This document shows, one piece after another, positions 58,925-64,000 of a DNA stretch of 64,000 bases. The position numbers and the translations under genes are program-made. Positions within the stretch are counted from its first letter, which is position 1. Every line of letters begins with the position of its first letter. The notes beneath the pieces are model-generated. The model had not been told where the DNA came from and ran no database searches. It was given only the letters and a program-made list of their open reading frames with translations. The DNA comes from Gnetum montanum (taxonomy: Eukaryota; Streptophyta; Gnetopsida; Gnetales; Gnetaceae): assembly GCA_015680685.1 (NCBI GenBank), contig MNCI01033474.1:1-64000 (forward strand). The letters run 5' to 3'.

Positions 58925-60101
58925 ACTAAAAAATCCCATACAAAACAATTTTAACTCCAAGATACATGGGCCTTAGATGGATTTGCAATGTCTTAAATAG
59001 TCTAGCCGATCGCTTAAGGACTTGAAAAGGCTATTACTAGGATATGTTGATAAAAATACTAGAAGATGTGCAAATAATAATTTTAGTGCCAAACTAAAAA
59101 AAAGAGGGAAAATATTCAAAATAATATGGCTATAACAAACACTACAAACTTTATATTAAATACTAATAAAAAAAGAATATTTTTTGAAGCAAAGGTTTAG
59201 ATGGTATAGATTGTTGGCTTTAAAAGCCTATGAATATAAGGAATATCTAGTAAGAACTAGTGCATGATGTAGGATGTGTTTTGCACTTGGGTCTACACTC
59301 AATTTTTGCCCAATTTGTACCATAATCAATGTTGTTCCAAGATATACACTAAAAAAGGCTACAATGGCTATGAAAGTGTCTACAAAGATCTCCTTTCTTT
59401 GTGCTAGAAAAAAGGTCTCTACCACAAGATACTCTGCTATGAAAGATTTACTTCAAGATGTGCTAAAAGGATGTGAAAATTGTATCGAATCTAATATATA
59501 TAGGCATTGAATCTATTATGCTAGCATCTATTACAATTCAATACACTCATTGGAGTGTTACATGATGTTTTGGGCCAAAAGTACAATGTATGGGCCAAGA
59601 ACCCAAGTATCACATGTTGTCCCACACACTACCACAGTGTGTGGGAGTAGAGTATGTAGCATGTGAGGAAAGAGGCCTATTTTGAAAATGTATAGAGCTT
59701 ATTTTCAAGGCCCAAACTGCAAGATATGGACCATTTTAGTTTCACATGCTACCAGAGCATGTGGGACTGGGTTGCCTAGTGTGTGAGGCCAAAAACTAGT
59801 TTTTGGTAGTGTTTTTAGCATTTTTGCTTTCATATGCTGGCGTAAACAAAATTCACAACATGTAGGCTATGAATTTCATTTTTTTATATTAAAAATGACC
59901 AAACTTTGCCAAAAAAAGGCCACAGTGTAGGATGTTTTATGAGAAAACAAGGTAATTACTTTTTCCCTTGAATTCCTATCAAATTACATTACAGATTTGG
60001 TTACCAAGCTTCTTGTGCACCACAACATGAATTTTCTTAAGGTGTTTCAATCTCAATAAGGATTATATGTATCATGAATACCAAAAATATAGGGTGTTAC
60101 A

Positions 60102-60127
60102 TTCTCTCTCTCTCTTCCCCTCCCTCC
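60102..60127 (-). other. Polypurine tract of the chromovirus fragment
   Basis: On the minus strand a run of A and G (AGGAGGGAGGGGAAGAGAGA then GAGAGAA) ends exactly at the LTR start TGTAACACCC. Position and composition fit a plus-strand primer. Confidence 0.75.
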
Positions 60128-60129
60128 TA

Positions 60130-61735
60130 AGAATCTTCCTCCCAAAAGATCTTAGGATGGGAAGAATGTAAATCAAGCTCAAGCTCCCAAGTAGTCTCTT
60201 AAGAATCATGACAACTCCACAAGAACTTCACCATAGGCACAATCTTGTTGTGCAACTGATGCTCCATCTAGTCTATAATCCTAACAGCATGCTTCACATA
60301 CAAGGCATCAACTTGAAGTTGTACCTCAGTCTAATCAAGAATATGACTATGATTAGGAATATACTTCCTTAGCATGAAGATATAAAAACACATCATGAAT
60401 GCTCAAAAGCTATGAAGGCAAACCAACACAATATGCAACCTCTCCTATATGCCAAAGAACATCGAACAACCCAATGTAATGGGGTGCAAGCTTACTTTTC
60501 TGACCCAAAGACATCAAGCCTTTCAATGAAGAGACACAAATAAACACCTTTTCACCAACTGCAAACTTGAGAGATCTCCTCCTATAATTCATGTAGCTTG
60601 GTTGACAATTTTAAGCTCCTTTAAGCTACTCAAAAATCTCCCTAATTTGCTTGATCATCCTCATCACAACATCTAAACTAATATGTTGCCTATTCTCAAT
60701 CACATCCTAATACAAGGGAGTCCTATAAGGTCTTCTATACAAAACTTTGTATGATGTTGCCTTTAGACTCTCTTGATAGCTATTGTTGTAGGCAAACTCT
60801 ACCAATGGCAACAAACTATTCCAACTATCTAAAAACTATGAAGCATAAGACCAAAGCATGTTCTCCAATGCTTGGTTGACTCTTTCAACATAACTGTCAG
60901 TTTGCGGATGATAGGTTGAACTCATATTTAGTCTAGTGCCTAGGCTATTCATGACACATTGCAAAATTAAGAAGTAAATTTAGCATGCAAGAATGTCATG
61001 CAATCATATAATTTTAGAGATGAACAACTACATAACATCCTTTGTGCTAGTTGAAGTCTTTGTAGCTAAGAAATGAGTTGACTTGATTAACAAGTCAACA
61101 ACAATAAAGATAAAATCCTTTCCACCCTAGTGCAAGATAATCGATCATGAAATCCATACTGATCAACTCCCATTTCCACTTTGGAATAGTGTGAGGGTAC
61201 AAGTAGCCTCTTGGTCATTGGTGCTCAAGTTTAACCTACTGACAAATTAGACATATAGCCATAAAATATGCAGCCTACTTCTTTATGCCTAACCACCAGT
61301 ACAACCTCTTTAACATTTGGTACATCTTGTCACTGCTTGGATGCATTAAAGCCTACTAAGATGAGCTACCTCCAATAAACACTGCTACAAGGAATTAGAC
61401 ACACACACTTGATCCTTGTAGTGAAGCAACCGAGGTGCATCAACTACCATAAAATAATCACCAAATTGCTTAAGCTCCTCACACCAAGAATCACACTACT
61501 AGTCCACATGAATCTCACCTATCACATTAGAATGGATCACTAAATTGTGGATCTTGCCAACTACACAACTCAAGGCATCTGTAACAACATTACTTTTTCC
61601 TATTTGGTACTAGATGAAAAAATCAAAATTAGGCAATAGCTCAACCCATCTCTTCTAATGTAGGTTTAACTATGGGTAATTCATCAAATACTGCAATTCC
61701 TTATATCCATCCAAATTGTCCACTTACAATAAGTT
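60130..61735 (-). pseudogene. Chromodomain-bearing Ty3/gypsy pol tail (RNase H end, integrase, chromodomain)
   Basis: Minus strand. From about 61735: LDGYKELQYLMNYP and KRWVELLPNFDFFIQYQIGK-like (end of RNase H, with stops), SNVVTDALS. Next come the integrase zinc-finger region and then the core, with GGKDFIFIVVDLLIKSTHFL near 61140, YHPQTDSYVERVNQALENML near 60920-60860, and LVEFAYNNSYQ. The C-terminal GPY/F-type module is at 60592-60410: RRRSLKFAVGEKVFICVS, LKGLMSLGQKSKLAPHYIGL. After MLRKYIPNHSHILD comes a chromodomain-like end: VRIIDWMEHQL (W read through a stop), NKIVPMVKFLWSCHD and TTWELELDL. These identify a chromovirus, most like the Tekay/Del group. Stops interrupt; upstream RT is missing beyond 61735. 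Confidence 0.88.
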
Positions 61736-61739
61736 ACAT

Positions 61740-62010
61740 TCCCATGGTGTTTGGGGGGTGGGGGTGGAAGTGGGGGATGTGTGTGGATGTTAGACTCCAA
61801 AAAATGAATAATAATATTTAAAAAATTTAGAGTACATCAAATTATCAAAGAGAAAGTCTAAAGAAGAAGTCTAATGGTTTTGGGGATGCATTTTTAGGTT
61901 TTCATCCTTATAACCAATCCTAAAAAACCTCTCCTCTAGGGTAGTTTCCAATGTATGTAAGACTTGGTTTTGCTTTATTACATGTGGGTTTCTTTAAAAT
62001 TTTAGTTGAT
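61740..62010. other. No gene; G-rich run at fragment edge
   Basis: GTTTGGGGGGTGGGGGTGGAAG (about 61750-61770) borders the chromovirus fragment, then AT-rich sequence. Confidence 0.4.
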
Positions 62011-62165
62011 TAATAATAAGATGGTAGACTAGTAGTAAGACTCTTGATATGGAAGCTTCAAAATTGGGTTTGATTTTAGTTGGAAATGTTGAGTTATAAA
62101 GTTCTATTTTAATTATATGTCTTGTGGGTAAATATTGTAAAAAAAAAGTTTTGGGTTTGACACCT
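62011..62165 (+). mobile_element. tRNA-derived SINE-like repeat, copy 1
   Basis: A-box-like TAGACTAGTAGTAAGAC near 62025-62041 and B-box-like GGGTTTGATTTTA near 62074, about 35 bp apart as in tRNA-derived promoters. The tail GAGTTATAAAGTTC is shared with copies 2 and 3. Ends approximate. Confidence 0.5.
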
Positions 62166-62350
62166 AAAATTTTAGTTGATTATCCATGTTTGTTAAAAGA
62201 AGAATATTGTACTCTAATAATTTTAATTGATGTTGAAGATATTATTATTTTTTAAATTTATGTGAACAATATTGTCATTTATTGATAATGAGATTATTAG
62301 ATCAAATAGAAGAATTCATATATGCTTGGTGTTGACTCACTTAAGAATAT

Positions 62351-62506
62351 TTAACAATGAGGTATTAACCTAGTAACAAGACCCTTGATTTGGAAGCTCC
62401 AAGTCATGGGTTCGATTTTGGTGGAAAATACTTAGTTATAAAGTTCTAAGGGGACTACATATCTTTGGGTGTACCTATATTACAAATATTCTAGGGTTCT
62501 AACACT
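62351..62506 (+). mobile_element. tRNA-derived SINE-like repeat, copy 2
   Basis: AATGAGGTATTAACCTAGTAACAAG holds the A-box-like part. The B box GGTTCGATTTT (about 62409-62419) matches the consensus GGTTCGANNCC at its core. It is followed by the shared tail TTAGTTATAAAGTTCTAAG, GGGTGTACCTAT and AGGGTTCTAACAC. Confidence 0.6.
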
Positions 62507-62839
62507 AGCACTAGTATATTTAATGTTTTGAGAATTATTAGTAAAATTCTTATCTATCTAAAGAGTTCATATTACTAAGTAATTTGATTCAAAAGAAATG
62601 ACAATGATCATATGATCTTTCTAAGATTGATTAGATTCATAGTTACATAAATCAATAATCTAGTACTAGTTATTGTGCATTTATTAGAGGTAATCTAGCT
62701 GCATGGAAAAATAAAAAGCAAATTCTTGTAGCAAGATCCATGCATAAGATGAATATCATGGCATGGTTACAAGTACAAGTAAATTAATATAGTTAAAAGC
62801 TCTTCTTCAAGATATGAAAATAGAAGTAGTAGCAGTTGC

Positions 62840-62995
62840 ACCCAAGGATTTAGTGCAATGATCTAGACACTAATTTGTTAGTTGGGAGATTGTGGGTTTA
62901 ATTTTTGCCTCTGCTCATGGATGTGGTACCAACAATGTAGCCTTGTGGTGGAACACTCTTGTTTAGTAGGTCACATCTACTATGTTGTGAAGACA
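62840..62995 (+). mobile_element. Possible SINE-related repeat
   Basis: AATGATCTAGACACTAATTT with GTGGGTTTAATTTTT downstream, then AATGTAGCCTTGTGGTGGAA. The A/B-box spacing is plausible but the shared tail of the other copies is missing. Weak. Confidence 0.3.
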
Positions 62996-63325
62996 AGGTT
63001 GTGTTACTACCCCTCATGTTTGTTTGTGGGGAAAAATTAGCAATATCTATCAAAATGTTTTGTGATAATCACATGACTATTTATGTTAGTTGTAACTATT
63101 TTTCATGATTACTAAGTTAATCCATGCTATGTAAACACAACACCCAAACCCCTAACAACTAAACCCTAATTTTCATTGTAGATGACCATGATGATAGCTC
63201 CCACCTGAATGCATCCCACTTGCTATGGCCATAATTGCACCTATAGCTAATGTCTTGATCACCTCTCTTACCAACATTATGAGTTTGTTCATTGCTACTT
63301 TGTTCACTACCTCATCATTACCACA

Positions 63326-63453
63326 TGCACCTAGCCACAATGAGGTATTAGCCTAGTAATATGGGTTTGGGTCTAGTAACTCCACATCATTGAGTTATAA
63401 AGTTTTATAATCTTGGGGCGTACCTATGTTTCACTTATTTTGGATTCCAACAC
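63326..63453 (+). mobile_element. tRNA-derived SINE-like repeat, copy 3
   Basis: Shares its upstream flank CCTAGCCACAATGAGG with copy 4. The A box TTAGCCTAGTAATATGGG is clear, the B-box region is degraded, and the tail GAGTTATAAAGTTTTATAAT, GGGCGTACCTATGTTTCA and GGATTCCAACAC is well kept. Confidence 0.55.
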
Positions 63454-63510
63454 ACCTTCTCCGCAAACCCAAACCCACACGCCCCTCTCCCCGTCCACCT
63501 CTCCACCCCA

Positions 63511-63643
63511 CATGTGCCTAGCCATAATGAGGTGTTAGCCTAGTGGTATAAGTCTTGGCTTGGTAACCCCATGTCATCAGTTTGATTCTACTAAGTATAA
63601 ATCTTAGGGTGTACCTATGTTTCAATTATTTTGGGTTCCAACA
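63511..63643 (+). mobile_element. tRNA-derived SINE-like repeat, copy 4
   Basis: A box TTAGCCTAGTGGTATAAG (fits TRGCNNAGTGG), B box GTTTGATTC about 45 bases on, tail TAGGGTGTACCTATGTTTCA and GGGTTCCAACA. The flank CATGTGCCTAGCC recurs at 63671-63683, so copies 3 and 4 lie in a short tandem duplication (spacing about 185 and 161 bp). Confidence 0.6.
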
Positions 63644-63904
63644 ATCCCCAAATCACCTCCACCCCCAAAACATGTGCCTAGCCTTAATGCCCCTCTTGTT
63701 GTCAAACCCTTTCACTAATCCTCACTAAGCTCAGAGGAGCCCAATTCTAAGTGTTGTTACACAAGATCATAAACCATGGAAATTTGGGTCTTTGACAACA
63801 CAATGAGGTCATTTGGCTTTTATTGATCTACTATTTCCATGAATGCCCTCCTGGCACTAATGTTTCTAGAAGATCAGCTAGACATTACCTTATGCTCAAA
63901 TGGG

Positions 63905-64000
63905 TATTGGAACCCTAAAATAATTGTAATAGTGACACACCCAAAGAGATATAGTTCATCTAACACTTTATAACTCAGCATTGCCTACTAGAATTAAATG
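63905..64000 (-). mobile_element. SINE-like repeat, minus orientation, runs off the window
   Basis: The reverse complement reads TGAGTTATAAAGTGTTAGAT, TTTGGGTGTGTCACTATTAC and TTTTAGGGTTCCAATACCC, the same tail as the plus-strand copies. The tRNA-like head would lie beyond 64000. Confidence 0.5.

Larger units (their letters stand above)
58142..60101 (-). mobile_element. LTR and leader region (chromovirus LTR start at 60101)
   Basis: On the minus strand an LTR begins at 60101 with TGTAACACCCTATATTT, the common chromovirus LTR start, directly after a purine-rich tract. A TATA-like CTATATATATTAG is near complement 59490-59502. The LTR's 3' end is not certain: candidate stretches near 58890 carry TTTGGTGCTAGAA, which could be a primer site. 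Between that point and the element B gag at 58141 the sequence is AT-rich with short degenerate repeats of CTATAG(T/C)(G/A)TATGAAG type (58255-58380). No second LTR copy is in the window to fix the boundary. Confidence 0.5.

Noticed and set aside
62011-63643. True tRNA genes from the A- and B-box-like motifs
   Set aside because: No cloverleaf can be completed: acceptor stems and the anticodon arm do not pair, and the motifs recur with a shared non-tRNA tail.

Overview
The window is intergenic plant nuclear DNA from a seed plant with a large, repeat-rich genome. It is AT-rich, is filled with decayed LTR retrotransposons, and carries fragments of a plant LINE, tRNA-derived SINEs and one recognisable plant nuclear gene fragment (a plastid-type lysophosphatidate acyltransferase). 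I cannot name the species; a gymnosperm or another very large genome would fit. No intact protein-coding gene is visible: every long coding region carries stops or frameshifts. One 853-base assembly gap interrupts the sequence.

Layout. 1-535: integrase tail of a Ty3/gypsy element (A0). 536-3110: low-copy DNA without a recognised gene. 3117-4440: remnant of an accessory-type ORF. 4918-16415: a broken Ty3/gypsy element (A1) with gag, protease, RT, RNase H, partial integrase, a spacer, a long accessory ORF (aORF) and an LTR end. Its RT is split by a solo LTR (8731-9694, target duplication ATTTT). 17375-17775: acyltransferase pseudogene. 18430-27653: two related minus-strand, intron-containing gene-like copies, the first split by a second solo LTR (18650-19609, target duplication AGTGT). 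27772-28624: gap inside a LINE fragment. 29661-30195: possible MULE/SWIM transposase remnant. 30840-33984: multi-exon plus-strand pseudogene. 34050-58141: a minus-strand gag-protease element (B) with an internal tandem duplication. B is split by an 18.5-kb nested insertion, N1 (36770-55283), which itself contains N2 (39879-48653). 58142-61735: LTR and pol tail of a chromodomain-bearing gypsy element (minus). 62011-64000: a cluster of tRNA-derived SINE-like repeats.

How the parts relate. A0, A1, N1 and N2 belong to one related group of non-chromodomain Ty3/gypsy elements (Athila/Tat-like RT and protease motifs, primer-binding site of the TTGGCGCC type). A long spacer lies between integrase and an extra coiled-coil-rich ORF just before the 3' LTR. 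N2 keeps gag and the extra ORF in place but has no pol, so it looks non-autonomous. The two solo LTRs belong to the N2 LTR family. That family carries arrays of a palindromic GCGATATCGC motif upstream of its TATA box, and a second TATA-linked block of the same kind sits inside N2 upstream of the aORF. This apparent duplicate promoter driving an accessory ORF is the most unusual signal here. Both nested insertions have recognisable 5-bp target duplications, giving the order B, then N1, then N2.
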